Shown piece after piece: positions 44,237 to 52,375 of a DNA stretch of 64,000 bases (position 1 is the stretch's first letter; every line of letters begins with the position of its first letter). Position numbers and translations under genes: made by a program. The stretch is from Methylomonas sp. MK1 (GTDB taxonomy: Bacteria > Pseudomonadota > Gammaproteobacteria > Methylococcales > Methylomonadaceae), in NCBI RefSeq assembly GCF_000365425.1, contig NZ_AQOV01000001.1:1302001-1366000 (forward strand). Reading direction: 5' to 3'. The notes beneath the pieces were generated by a model that was not told the origin of the DNA, did no database searches, and saw only the letters and a program-made list of their open reading frames with translations.

Positions 44237-44307
44237 GGTGACAGCCCAGCCGTCTTGACCTGCAAGACCTGTGACTTTCCGTCCCCGCTTCACAACGAGT
44301 TTGGCTT
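44237..44307 (-). promoter_or_regulatory. Candidate c-di-GMP-I (GEMM) riboswitch in PEP-CTERM leader
   Basis: Read on the minus strand: GCCAAACTCG, a hairpin CTCGTT-GTGA-AGCGGG with GNRA loop, GGGACGGAAAGTC, a stem GTCTTG/CAAGAC, then GGCTGGGCTGTCACC. Block order and spacing match the tpsA leader element, with compensating changes (AAAGCC..GGTTGCC there, AAAGTC..GGCTGTC here). Here the core A of GGGACG is kept. The PEP-CTERM start lies about 40 bases downstream. Confidence 0.7.
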
Positions 44308-44690
44308 TTACACGCTTTAGATCGTACTCGACGCCATCTAACATCCTGACAGCGCCGCTTTGTTGCCCCCGCTACCATTTCCCCCTTAGCCTCCTCCCTA
44401 TCCTCTTCCTTAGCCGCTCCTTGTCCGTGCCGTCCGTGTTCCCTAGTTGCTCCTGAATCCTTGCTGAACTGCCGATCCTCGACCCTTCAACTTGACGCGG
44501 ATTATTCCAGAGCAATAGCGGCTTTTCGGTTACAGCATTGTTAAATTCACGTGACATGTAATACATCTGTATTACAAAGCCGGCCGCTAACACGAAAATT
44601 CAGCGGATGATCGGGCGCGGGCGGTAGCTATGAAATTTAAGATTCTTTTTGCGGGCATTGCCTCACTGCCATTGAGCGAAGGAAGAAGCC

Positions 44691-44711
44691 CCTTCTCCCT
44701 CCGGGAGAAGG
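44691..44711. repeat. Dispersed hairpin CCTTCTCCC-GGGAGAAGG
   Basis: A 9-bp perfect stem with 3-base loop followed by TTGGGATGAGGGG; a common intergenic repeat type, related to 39616-39635. Confidence 0.5.
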
Positions 44712-44998
44712 TTGGGATGAGGGGAGATAGAACCATCCGCTCTTAACTTAATAGCAGTGGGACGTGGTCCAGGTATGAATTGTCGTGAGCTGTGGACGGC
44801 AAGGCGTATCCTGACTATTGAGCTACTTCAGCTAAACCCAAGAAGTCCGTCATGCCCGCCGGGATACCCACAGGGCACAAGAGCGGGCATCCAGTGCCAT
44901 GGATGGCAAGTTTGAAGCTATCAAAGAATTCTGGTCTCGGCATTCACGGTAAACTGGACGCCTTGGGACCGCGCAGCAAATCAGCTGCGGCAACTGGG

Positions 44999-45016
44999 CT
45001 CCCGCCTGCGCGGGAG
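44999..45016 (-). terminator. Hairpin at 3' end of gsp operon
   Basis: CTCCCGC / GCGGGAG, a 7-bp stem with 4-base loop, 19 bases past the gspM stop. It is also part of a dispersed-repeat block; no U-tract. Confidence 0.4.
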
Positions 45017-45034
45017 CGACGATACCTGAGCAGA

Positions 45035-45550
45035 CTAAACAACACCCAGTAAGACCTTGGCATTGACGATGCCATCAGCATCGGCCGGTTTTTCAACATC
45101 GATTTGCAGCACTTGCAAACGGTGTTTGGTTTCCAAAATTGTCAACCAGGACATCAGTTGGTCGAAGGCCAGATGCTCCAGCCAGACGCTGACTTTGTCC
45201 TCGCCTTCCGGCGACAGGTGTTTGATCGCCGGCTTTATGTCCAGCTGCTGGCTGCTGAAATCGACTACCGCCAGCGGCGATTGATTAGCGCCATCCAATG
45301 CCGGTGCATCAACCGTAGCCTGTTGCCGCAAAGCCGCCGCTTCGTTACCGACTTGTTGTAAGTAGGTATAGATTTGCTGTTGCGCCTGGATTTTTAGGGT
45401 CAGCAAGCGGCTTTGTTCAGCAATTGGTTGGTAAAACAGCAGGTATGCGCCATACATCAGCACGACCAGCACACCACCCAGCGCCAGTACTCGCTCTCTG
45501 GGCGTTAATTCGGCAAAACGCTGCGCTAAATCATTTTTCGCGAATCTCAA
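45035..45550 (-). CDS. gspM: Type II secretion protein GspM
   Basis: 171 residues. Cytoplasmic N-terminus, one membrane helix (VLALGGVLVVLMYGAYLLFY), then a short coiled segment and a ferredoxin-like periplasmic domain (VSVWLEHLAFDQLMSWLTIL). GspM anchors with GspL at the inner-membrane platform. Overlaps gspL by 20 bp. Last gene of the operon; gspN is not present. Confidence 0.88.
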   Translation of the reverse strand: MRFAKNDLAQRFAELTPRERVLALGGVLVVLMYGAYLLFYQPIAEQSRLLTLKIQAQQQIYTYLQQVGNEAAALRQQATVDAPALDGANQSPLAVVDFSSQQLDIKPAIKHLSPEGEDKVSVWLEHLAFDQLMSWLTILETKHRLQVLQIDVEKPADADGIVNAKVLLGVV

Positions 45551-46724
45551 GTTGCGCCTCCACGCCGTTTGCGCCGCTGTCGGCGGATTGAATTTTCACC
45601 TGCATACTGCTTTGCAGCTGCTGTTTGAATTGCTCCAGTTGGCCGATGTCGTCGGCAAGCAGATGTAACTGCAAACCGCCGTTCAGGAAATTGAGCTTTT
45701 TCAAGTGTACGGCCGGCGCTTCTTTCAACACCAATCCGGAACGGTAGATCAAGCGCATGAAGCCGCTACCGGCAAAAGCCTGTTGTTTTCTGAGCTGCGC
45801 CAGCTGTTGCTCGGCCTGAGCTTTGACATTGACGATGCGTTTCACATCGGGAAAAGTTTGTTTGAACAGCTCTTGGCTTTTCGCTTCCAACTCGCTTAGT
45901 TCGGCTTGTTGTTGCCAATAGGTATGTAGTAAAGCGTAGCTCTGCACCGCCAAGGCCGCAGCCAAAATGATGGCCGCCGGCAGCCACTGTTGCCAGCGGC
46001 CTTTTGGACGATGACTGACGGCATACGCACCGCTCAACAAATTCAGCTCGGCTGGCAATGACTCGACTGAGCTCGCCATGAATTGCAAAGGCTTGGCTAT
46101 GACTGTTTCCAAACCGTTATTTGCCAAACCATCCGGCAGCTGGGTGTCTTCGCTGTGTTTGCATATCAGTAAAGTCTGGAAATCGGCACCTTCGGCACAG
46201 GCTTTTTCCAGCAGTTGCGGCAGAAATTGCGCATCCACGCCGCCGCCCAAATAGGCAGCGCTGCGCAAAATTGCGTTGCTTTCTTCGAGCAACAAAGTCG
46301 TTTGTCCAGGCTGATACGGCAGGCATAAGGTTTCCGGATACGCAGCTGCCAGCTCTAAACCGGCTTCGCGAAACGGAGTAAGCCGCGCCGCTAATGTGTC
46401 GTGCGTAATCGCCGCCACGGCGAGTTTATCCCGGTCCTGCTTTAACCAAACCAGATGATAATTTTCCACGTCCTCGGCCAGTAGGTCTTCCAACGCAAAC
46501 GGCAAGGCTTTTTTCAGTTGCGCGGTGGTTTTAACTGCCAGCTCGATTTCCAGCAATAGCACCGAAGCGGCCGGCAATAACAGCAGTACAGACTTACCCT
46601 GCGCAGCCGCTGCCAACTCGGCCATCGTGCCTGATGCCGGCTGGCTATCAGGCTCGGCAAGATTCAACCATTCCAGTTTATCGGCAGATTCGGCACCTAC
46701 TCTGACCAGCAGTTTTTCAGCCAT
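45531..46724 (-). CDS. gspL: Type II secretion protein GspL
   Basis: 397 residues: an N-terminal actin-like cytoplasmic domain that binds the GspE ATPase (about 1-240), one helix (WLPAAIILAAALAVQSYALL) and a periplasmic ferredoxin-like domain. It couples ATP hydrolysis to pseudopilus growth. It overlaps gspK and gspM at both ends, showing translational coupling. Confidence 0.88.
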   Translation of the reverse strand: MAEKLLVRVGAESADKLEWLNLAEPDSQPASGTMAELAAAAQGKSVLLLLPAASVLLLEIELAVKTTAQLKKALPFALEDLLAEDVENYHLVWLKQDRDKLAVAAITHDTLAARLTPFREAGLELAAAYPETLCLPYQPGQTTLLLEESNAILRSAAYLGGGVDAQFLPQLLEKACAEGADFQTLLICKHSEDTQLPDGLANNGLETVIAKPLQFMASSVESLPAELNLLSGAYAVSHRPKGRWQQWLPAAIILAAALAVQSYALLHTYWQQQAELSELEAKSQELFKQTFPDVKRIVNVKAQAEQQLAQLRKQQAFAGSGFMRLIYRSGLVLKEAPAVHLKKLNFLNGGLQLHLLADDIGQLEQFKQQLQSSMQVKIQSADSGANGVEAQLEIREK

Positions 46725-47652
46725 GCGCCAAGCCCTGGCGCTGGCGCTTCACCACTTGCGCGCCACCACTATCGCGCTGCAATTGCGACTCAAACTGCAA
46801 ATGGGTTTTGCCCATATCGATTTGCCCTTGTAATAAAAAGTTTTGCGAACTGACACCCAAGCCATATTTACCGATGCCGGCGTCGGCAACCGTTTCATCC
46901 TTTAAAAATTCGGCGACTTTTGCAAAAGGCTTGCCTCGGGCTCTGAATATGGATTCCGCCTGATCGGCGCTGATGTCGTCCGCCAAGCAACGCAACACCG
47001 TAGCGCTGGCGGTATTGACATTCAGCGGCGCGTAACCCTCCACCGCGTAGACATAAGGCAGCAATTTCAGATAGGTCTCGCGCGTCATGCCTTGTACCAA
47101 CAGCAACTCGCTGACATCGGCAAATTGCCGGTTAGCGGCGCGGTAAGCCGGCTTTTGGCGGGTGTAGGTTTCGTCTTCCGCGCCGTGCGGATAGCTGACA
47201 TCCATATCCGCATCAACCCAATCGGTTATCGCCTGCGCCAGCTCGGTTTTCAGTTTTAGAATGGCCAGCAAGCGTTCCAGGCGCTTGATATCGTCCTTGG
47301 AAATTTTGCCCTCCACCAATAGGTTGTTCAGATTAATCCGGCCCTGCAAATCCTCAATCTGTGCTTGCATCGTGCCGCCGACGACGTTTGTCCTTGCCAA
47401 CGGTATAGACCATTCTTCAGCCAAACCGTAACCATTACCGGGCGTGGTGTCGGCAGCCAACCGGCCGATGGCCCAACTTTCCAAGCCGTACACGTATTCC
47501 CAGGCTTGCGCGCTACGCAGCTGATTTTCGGTGCGGCGAATATCCAACTGCCGCGCGCTGGACATCGACACCACGGCAACGGTAGCGATAGCCAGTATCA
47601 ACATGACGGTGATCAACGCGATCCCGCATTGCGCCTGATGTAGCGACCTCAT
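46717..47652 (-). CDS. gspK: Type II secretion minor pseudopilin GspK
   Basis: 311 residues. The prepilin-like N-terminus is CGIALITVMLILAIATVAVV, with Gly before the hydrophobic helix; the fifth mature position, usually Glu, is not Glu here, as is typical of GspK. The large globular domain carries the SAM-like fold motif ADMDVSYPHGAEDETY and PLNVNTASATVLRCL. It caps the pseudopilus tip with GspI and GspJ. Overlaps gspJ by 4 bp. Confidence 0.92.
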   Translation of the reverse strand: MRSLHQAQCGIALITVMLILAIATVAVVSMSSARQLDIRRTENQLRSAQAWEYVYGLESWAIGRLAADTTPGNGYGLAEEWSIPLARTNVVGGTMQAQIEDLQGRINLNNLLVEGKISKDDIKRLERLLAILKLKTELAQAITDWVDADMDVSYPHGAEDETYTRQKPAYRAANRQFADVSELLLVQGMTRETYLKLLPYVYAVEGYAPLNVNTASATVLRCLADDISADQAESIFRARGKPFAKVAEFLKDETVADAGIGKYGLGVSSQNFLLQGQIDMGKTHLQFESQLQRDSGGAQVVKRQRQGLAHG

Positions 47653-48227
47653 TCCCGCACCAGAAACAGCCGCTGAATGACACCTAAGCCGGCCAAGTTA
47701 AAATTAGCCTCCACCGCTTTGGGTAAGCCGGTACCACCGGCCGGCCAATGCGTAGTCCAGTCGCTGCCGTAAAACCGCAAATCAAGCGCCGCGACGTTCA
47801 GCAATTTTTTCCGGCGAAATTGCGTCTGCTGAGTACGATCCAACACTGTCCAAACTTGCCGATACAAGCTGCCTTTTTCCAGACGATAACTGATACGTTG
47901 CAATTGGCTGCGCATCGCCAACGCCGACCATTCCGGCACGCTACGCGTCAAGGTCAGCAAGTCTTCGCCATTACCGCCGGAAAACGCCGGCTGTTCGCTG
48001 CCGAATTCGTCCCGAATCGAGCGCGGCAAAGCCTGGGCTAAATCTTCGTTCAGCAAATACAGGGTTTGCTGCAACGCGGCGACGCTGTCCGAGCGTTTTT
48101 CCGTGCCCGCTCTGGCATCCAACACCGCGCTCAAGCCGGCGTAGGCCATGGCCGCCATGATCGCGAACACGGCCATCGCGATCAGGATTTCCAGCAAGGT
48201 AAAGCCGCGACTGGCGCTATTATTCAT
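47649..48227 (-). CDS. gspJ: Type II secretion minor pseudopilin GspJ
   Basis: 192 residues from ATG 48227 (an upstream frame start at 48260 is less likely because it invades gspI further). Prepilin peptidase site RGFTLLEILIAM with Glu at mature +5. The rest fits GspJ (LYLLNEDLAQALPRSIRDEF). Overlaps the gspI stop by 8 bp. Confidence 0.92.
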   Translation of the reverse strand: MNNSASRGFTLLEILIAMAVFAIMAAMAYAGLSAVLDARAGTEKRSDSVAALQQTLYLLNEDLAQALPRSIRDEFGSEQPAFSGGNGEDLLTLTRSVPEWSALAMRSQLQRISYRLEKGSLYRQVWTVLDRTQQTQFRRKKLLNVAALDLRFYGSDWTTHWPAGGTGLPKAVEANFNLAGLGVIQRLFLVRE

Positions 48228-48594
48228 GGCCGGTCGGAACATAACTAAGCAATCCGGCATAAGGCGACTTGTCGCCTTCCAAAAACACTTCTATCCGATA
48301 ATCCCAGACCGTGCCGCCGATACTCGGCGTTACACCGCGCTTGGCCTGCCAATACCAACGCCGGCCGGCCATCGTGTCCCAGCCATCCTGGTTTTCCGGT
48401 TTTTCGCTAGCCAGGCGCAATTGCACCGCATGATTGGCGGCTATCGTCGCGGCTATCGTTTTGTTTTCCAGATACCAAAGATTCTTGGTGTTATCGGCGG
48501 TAATTTTGATCAAGCCGGCCATCAGGATGGCTAACAGAGCCAAAGCTATCAGCACTTCCAACAGCGTGAAGCCGCCGTTGCCCGCATGTTTCAT
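48220..48594 (-). CDS. gspI: Type II secretion minor pseudopilin GspI
   Basis: 124 residues with cleavage site GGFTLLEVLIALALLAILMA. The C-terminal half (ANHAVQLRLASEKPE, WYWQAKRGV) follows the GspI pattern. It forms the tip complex with J and K. Overlaps gspH by 4 bp. Confidence 0.92.
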   Translation of the reverse strand: MKHAGNGGFTLLEVLIALALLAILMAGLIKITADNTKNLWYLENKTIAATIAANHAVQLRLASEKPENQDGWDTMAGRRWYWQAKRGVTPSIGGTVWDYRIEVFLEGDKSPYAGLLSYVPTGHE

Positions 48595-49133
48595 GGCTTG
48601 ATGGCGACGCTGGAAACCGCTAAGCCCTCGTCCGCCCTATTACTCAGCCAAAACCGGAGATCGCTTTTTGCTAAATCCAACGCAATTTGGAACGCATCCG
48701 CGGCCCCGTCCGGCGTAAATACAATCTGCGGCTCGGGATGCACCTTGCTGCCAAAGTGCATAGTCAGGTACACCGGCTTTTCGTCCAGGGTCAACGCCAA
48801 GGTCATACCGGCTGGCAAATCCCGTTGTCTGAATAGCGCATCGCCAGTCTCCGGCTGCCACTTGCCTTGGGTCGGCGACAGAAACCTATACCCTTGACCG
48901 ACCAATTCCAGACCGATGCTGTCACCGCGTATCATCGCTTCCTGCTCAGCCAGCTCAAGCAATTTTGCCAGCCGCTCAACTTCCAATTGTTGCTGCTTGC
49001 TGTGATCGGCATTGCCCATCGCCAGCATCGCCATGCTGCTCATCACGCCGATCAGGACCATCGCAATCAATAGCTCGATAAGCGTAAAGCCGCGAACCTT
49101 CAAGCCCTCAAGCTGACTTATTTTTGCGCCCAA
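48591..49133 (-). CDS. gspH: Type II secretion minor pseudopilin GspH
   Basis: 180 residues; prepilin motif RGFTLIELLIAMVLIGVMSS after a 14-residue leader. The GspH globular domain is visible (LLELAEQEAMIRGDSIGLEL; YRFLSPTQGKWQP). The start overlaps the gspG stop by 16 bp. Confidence 0.9.
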   Translation of the reverse strand: MGAKISQLEGLKVRGFTLIELLIAMVLIGVMSSMAMLAMGNADHSKQQQLEVERLAKLLELAEQEAMIRGDSIGLELVGQGYRFLSPTQGKWQPETGDALFRQRDLPAGMTLALTLDEKPVYLTMHFGSKVHPEPQIVFTPDGAADAFQIALDLAKSDLRFWLSNRADEGLAVSSVAIKP

Positions 49134-49549
49134 TTAGTGATGTCCGCGCCGGCTTCGCTGCCGCCTTCCACGCCGTCAGCACCGAAGGAATACAAATCAA
49201 ACTCGCCGTGCGCGCCGGGCTGCATGTAAAAATACGGTTTGCCCCAGGCGTCGGCCGGCAGTTGATCCAGATAACCGCCCTGCTTCCAATGCGCGCCTTG
49301 CGGCAGATTGGCCGGCTTGTGTACCAAGGCTTCCAGGCCTTGATCGGTGGTCGGATAGCTGAAGTTATCCAGGCGATACAGATCCAGCGCGGCGCTGATG
49401 GCTCTGATGTCTTGCAAGGTGCGAGTGGCACGGGCTTCGTCCGGTCTGCCCATGATTTTCGGCACGACGATGGACGCCAAAATGCCCAAAATCACCACAA
49501 CGATCATCACTTCGATCAGAGTAAAGCCTTGCTGTTTTTTATTGCTCAT
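49118..49549 (-). CDS. gspG: Type II secretion major pseudopilin GspG
   Basis: 143 residues, the most conserved pseudopilin. Leader cleavage at QGFTLIEVMIVVVILGILAS, then DEARATRTLQDIRAISAALD, LDNFSYPTTDQGLEALV and the C-terminal calcium-loop region DLYSFGADGVEGG. It builds the periplasmic pseudopilus. A 96-bp gap separates it from gspF, larger than elsewhere in the operon. Confidence 0.96.
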   Translation of the reverse strand: MSNKKQQGFTLIEVMIVVVILGILASIVVPKIMGRPDEARATRTLQDIRAISAALDLYRLDNFSYPTTDQGLEALVHKPANLPQGAHWKQGGYLDQLPADAWGKPYFYMQPGAHGEFDLYSFGADGVEGGSEAGADITNWAQK

Positions 49550-49645
49550 AGCGGTCTAAATTCGTATTGGTTAAAGCACACCCCGGTATGCGGGACAACT
49601 GGGAGAAGATTAGAAAGACAACGTGACAGGCGTATGACAAAACAC

Positions 49646-50857
49646 CTATCTAATCAGCTGGTTCATTTCAAATATCGGCAACAGAATCGCCAGCACGATG
49701 GTCAGCACCACCAGCCCCATGAACAAAATCAAGGCCGGCTCGAATAAACCCATGGTCAATTCGGTCAGCGCCTGAATATCGCGCTCCTGATCGTCGGCAG
49801 CACTTTCCAGCATGCGCGGCAATTGCCCACTGGCTTCGCCGCTGGCAACCAAGTGAATAGTTACCGGCGGAAAGAAACCGCTGGCTTCCAGCGCCTTGTT
49901 CAAACTCTGCCCTTCCCGCACGCGGATAGCGGTATGAGCCACCGCCTGCTGCATGGCGTTGTTGGACAACACCTGACTGGAGATTTTTAAGGCTTCCAGC
50001 AGCTCGACGCCGCTATTGGTCAAAATCGCCAACGTACGGGTAAAGCGGGCAGTGTTTAAGCCCTTGGAAAAGCGGGCGGTAATCGGCATGGTCAATAGCC
50101 AACGGTGAAACAGCATGCGCGGCCGCTCCCGGCGCAAAATCAGCTTCGCCGCCACAGACAAGCCCACCGCGATGACCAGCAACAGCAAGCCATTGCTCTG
50201 CAAAAAATCGCTACAACTAATTAAGGCCTGGGTAATAGCCGGCAGCTCGTGGCCCATTTTGTCGAACACGCCGGTGATTTCCGGCACCACATACGCCAAC
50301 AGGCCGATGACCACCAATACGGACACCGACGACAACAACACCGGATAAATCATCGCCATTTGTAACTTGCGATGCAGCTGGCCTTTGTCGCTTAGATAAT
50401 CGGCCAGTTTTTCCAGCACCTGATCCAGCTTGCCCGAGGATTCACCCGCTTCAACAGTGGCGCGGTACAAAGGTGGAAAGGTACTGGGAAAGGCCTGGCA
50501 AGCCACGGCCAGACTTTGCCCTTCCAGAATTCGGCTTCTGATCGCCAGCAATATCCGCCTAGCCCGCGCCGATTCCAGTTGCCGGGCAATGATGCCTAGC
50601 GCTTCATCTATCGCCAAGCCGGACTTCAGCAGAGCGGCCAACTGCCGGGTGATATGCGCCAGCGCGCGCATGCCGATGCTTTGCGCCAATAGCGGCGACT
50701 GGCCGCTGCGTTCTTTTTTATGAACTTCCTGAATATCCAGCAGCGTTAAATCATTGGCCTTCAATTGTTGGCGCGCGGTTTTGATCGTGTCGCTCTCAAG
50801 CGTACCTTTAACCGATTTGCCCTTGCCGTTCAGCGCTTGATATTCGAAGACCGCCAT
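49646..50857 (-). CDS. gspF: Type II secretion inner-membrane protein GspF
   Basis: 403 residues, with two repeated T2SSF domains and three membrane helices (near 170-190, 215-235, 370-395). Opening MAVFEYQALNGKGKSVKGTL and KSGLAIDEALGIIARQLE are GspF hallmarks. It forms the inner-membrane platform that works with GspE. Ends 96 bp before gspG; starts 6 bp after gspE. Confidence 0.95.
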   Translation of the reverse strand: MAVFEYQALNGKGKSVKGTLESDTIKTARQQLKANDLTLLDIQEVHKKERSGQSPLLAQSIGMRALAHITRQLAALLKSGLAIDEALGIIARQLESARARRILLAIRSRILEGQSLAVACQAFPSTFPPLYRATVEAGESSGKLDQVLEKLADYLSDKGQLHRKLQMAMIYPVLLSSVSVLVVIGLLAYVVPEITGVFDKMGHELPAITQALISCSDFLQSNGLLLLVIAVGLSVAAKLILRRERPRMLFHRWLLTMPITARFSKGLNTARFTRTLAILTNSGVELLEALKISSQVLSNNAMQQAVAHTAIRVREGQSLNKALEASGFFPPVTIHLVASGEASGQLPRMLESAADDQERDIQALTELTMGLFEPALILFMGLVVLTIVLAILLPIFEMNQLIR

Positions 50858-50863
50858 ACCCAG

Positions 50864-52375
50864 TTAATCCTTTAAGGTAATACGGATAGCTTCGTCGATG
50901 CTGGTGTCGCCGTTCAGCACTTTTTCCAGCGCGCTTTGTTGAATACTGCGTGAGGTAAGTCGGGCATGGCGTTCCAGCTCAAGGTCGCCGGCGCCATCAT
51001 GGATCAGCTGTTGCATCGTGCTATCCAGCATGATCATTTCAAAAATACCAGCCCGGCCCTTGTAACCGTGGTTATGGCACTGCGGGCAGCCTTGGGCTTG
51101 ATAAACAGTAACAGGCTTGCCGGTTTCGCTGCGATACCCGAGCTTGGCTAAATCCTGTTCCGGCACCTGTTCCGGTTTTTTACAATGCGGACACAGTTTG
51201 CGCACCAACCGCTGGGCTATCACGCCGACCAAGCTGGACGCCAATAAGAACGGCTCAATACCCATGTCGCGCAGCCGGGTGATGGCGCCTACGGCAGTAT
51301 TGGTATGCAGTGTCGAAAGCACCAAGTGGCCGGTCAAGCTGGCTTGCACCGCAATCTCGGCGGTTTCCCGGTCGCGAATCTCGCCGACCATCACGATGTC
51401 TGGATCCTGCCGCAAAATCGCCCGCAAGCCCTTGGCAAAAGTCATGTCCACCTTGGCATTCACCTGGGTTTGGCCGACACCATCCAGGTAATATTCGATA
51501 GGGTCTTCGACGGTAAGAATATTGCGGCTGCGTTGATTCAATTGATTAACCACCGCATACAGGCTGGTGGTTTTCCCGGAACCGGTAGGCCCGGTCACCA
51601 GAATGATGCCGTGCGGACGAGCGATCATTTGCTGAATGCTGTTCAGCTCATAATCCGACATACCGACTTGCTTAAGACTTAATTGGTTGGCCTGCTTATC
51701 CAGCAAACGCAATACCACCCGCTCGCCGTGGCCGGAAGGCAAGGTTGAGACCCGCACATCCACGGTGCGGCCGCCGATATTCAAGGAGATACGACCATCC
51801 TGCGGCAAGCGCTTTTCTGCAATGTCCAGCTTGGCCATGACTTTAAGCCGGGAAATCACCATGGGCGCGAATTCGCGCTGCGGCTCGATAATTTCCCGCA
51901 AGGTGCCGTCCACCCGAAACCGCACTACCATGCGTTTTTCGTAGGATTCGATGTGAATGTCCGAGGCGTTTTCCTTGATGGCCTCGGTGAGCAGCGCGTT
52001 GATCAAACGAATGATCGGCGCCTCATCTTCGCTTTCCAGTAAGTCTTCCGGCTTGGGCAAGTGCTGGGCCATCTCGGACAAATCCAGATTGTCCTGCATA
52101 TCATCGACCATCTGTTGCGCATGGCCGGTTTTGTGTTCGTAGACCGCTTGCAGCAACCGCTCGAACTCTTCCGCGCCGACCGCTTCGAAACTGGCAGGTC
52201 TAGCCACGAAGCGCCGGGTTTCCAGTAAGGCCGTTACCGTGGCTTTAGGCTGGTAAACGATACGCGCCTGCTGCGCGGAACATTCCGCGACTATCACGCC
52301 GTGGCGTTTGGCAAAACCGTAGGACGGCAGCCTGTTATCGGTCGGCGCTGGCGCTGTCGGTTCAGCGGTTGCCAT
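50864..52375 (-). CDS. gspE: Type II secretion ATPase GspE
   Basis: 503 residues from ATG 52375; the frame start at 52408 gives no better fit. It powers pseudopilus assembly from the cytoplasm. Walker A GPTGSGKTTSLYA, the Asp box ILTVEDPIEYYL, Walker B DPDIVMVGEIRD, His box STLHTN and the zinc tetracysteine motif (CPHC near 395, CPQC near 430) are present. Overlaps gspD by 14 bp. Confidence 0.97.
   Translation of the reverse strand: MATAEPTAPAPTDNRLPSYGFAKRHGVIVAECSAQQARIVYQPKATVTALLETRRFVARPASFEAVGAEEFERLLQAVYEHKTGHAQQMVDDMQDNLDLSEMAQHLPKPEDLLESEDEAPIIRLINALLTEAIKENASDIHIESYEKRMVVRFRVDGTLREIIEPQREFAPMVISRLKVMAKLDIAEKRLPQDGRISLNIGGRTVDVRVSTLPSGHGERVVLRLLDKQANQLSLKQVGMSDYELNSIQQMIARPHGIILVTGPTGSGKTTSLYAVVNQLNQRSRNILTVEDPIEYYLDGVGQTQVNAKVDMTFAKGLRAILRQDPDIVMVGEIRDRETAEIAVQASLTGHLVLSTLHTNTAVGAITRLRDMGIEPFLLASSLVGVIAQRLVRKLCPHCKKPEQVPEQDLAKLGYRSETGKPVTVYQAQGCPQCHNHGYKGRAGIFEMIMLDSTMQQLIHDGAGDLELERHARLTSRSIQQSALEKVLNGDTSIDEAIRITLKD

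Larger units (their letters stand above)
44198..45034. other. Gene-free stretch between PEP-CTERM gene and gspM
   Basis: Over 800 bp without a credible gene. It contains the riboswitch candidate (44237-44307), a CCTTCTCCC/GGGAGAAGG hairpin repeat (44691-44711), a block with ATGCCCGC/GCGGGCAT (44852-44890) and a CTCCCGC/GCGGGAG hairpin (44999-45016). The last of these may serve as the gsp operon terminator. The blocks 44840-45030 look like dispersed-repeat sequence. Confidence 0.6.
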
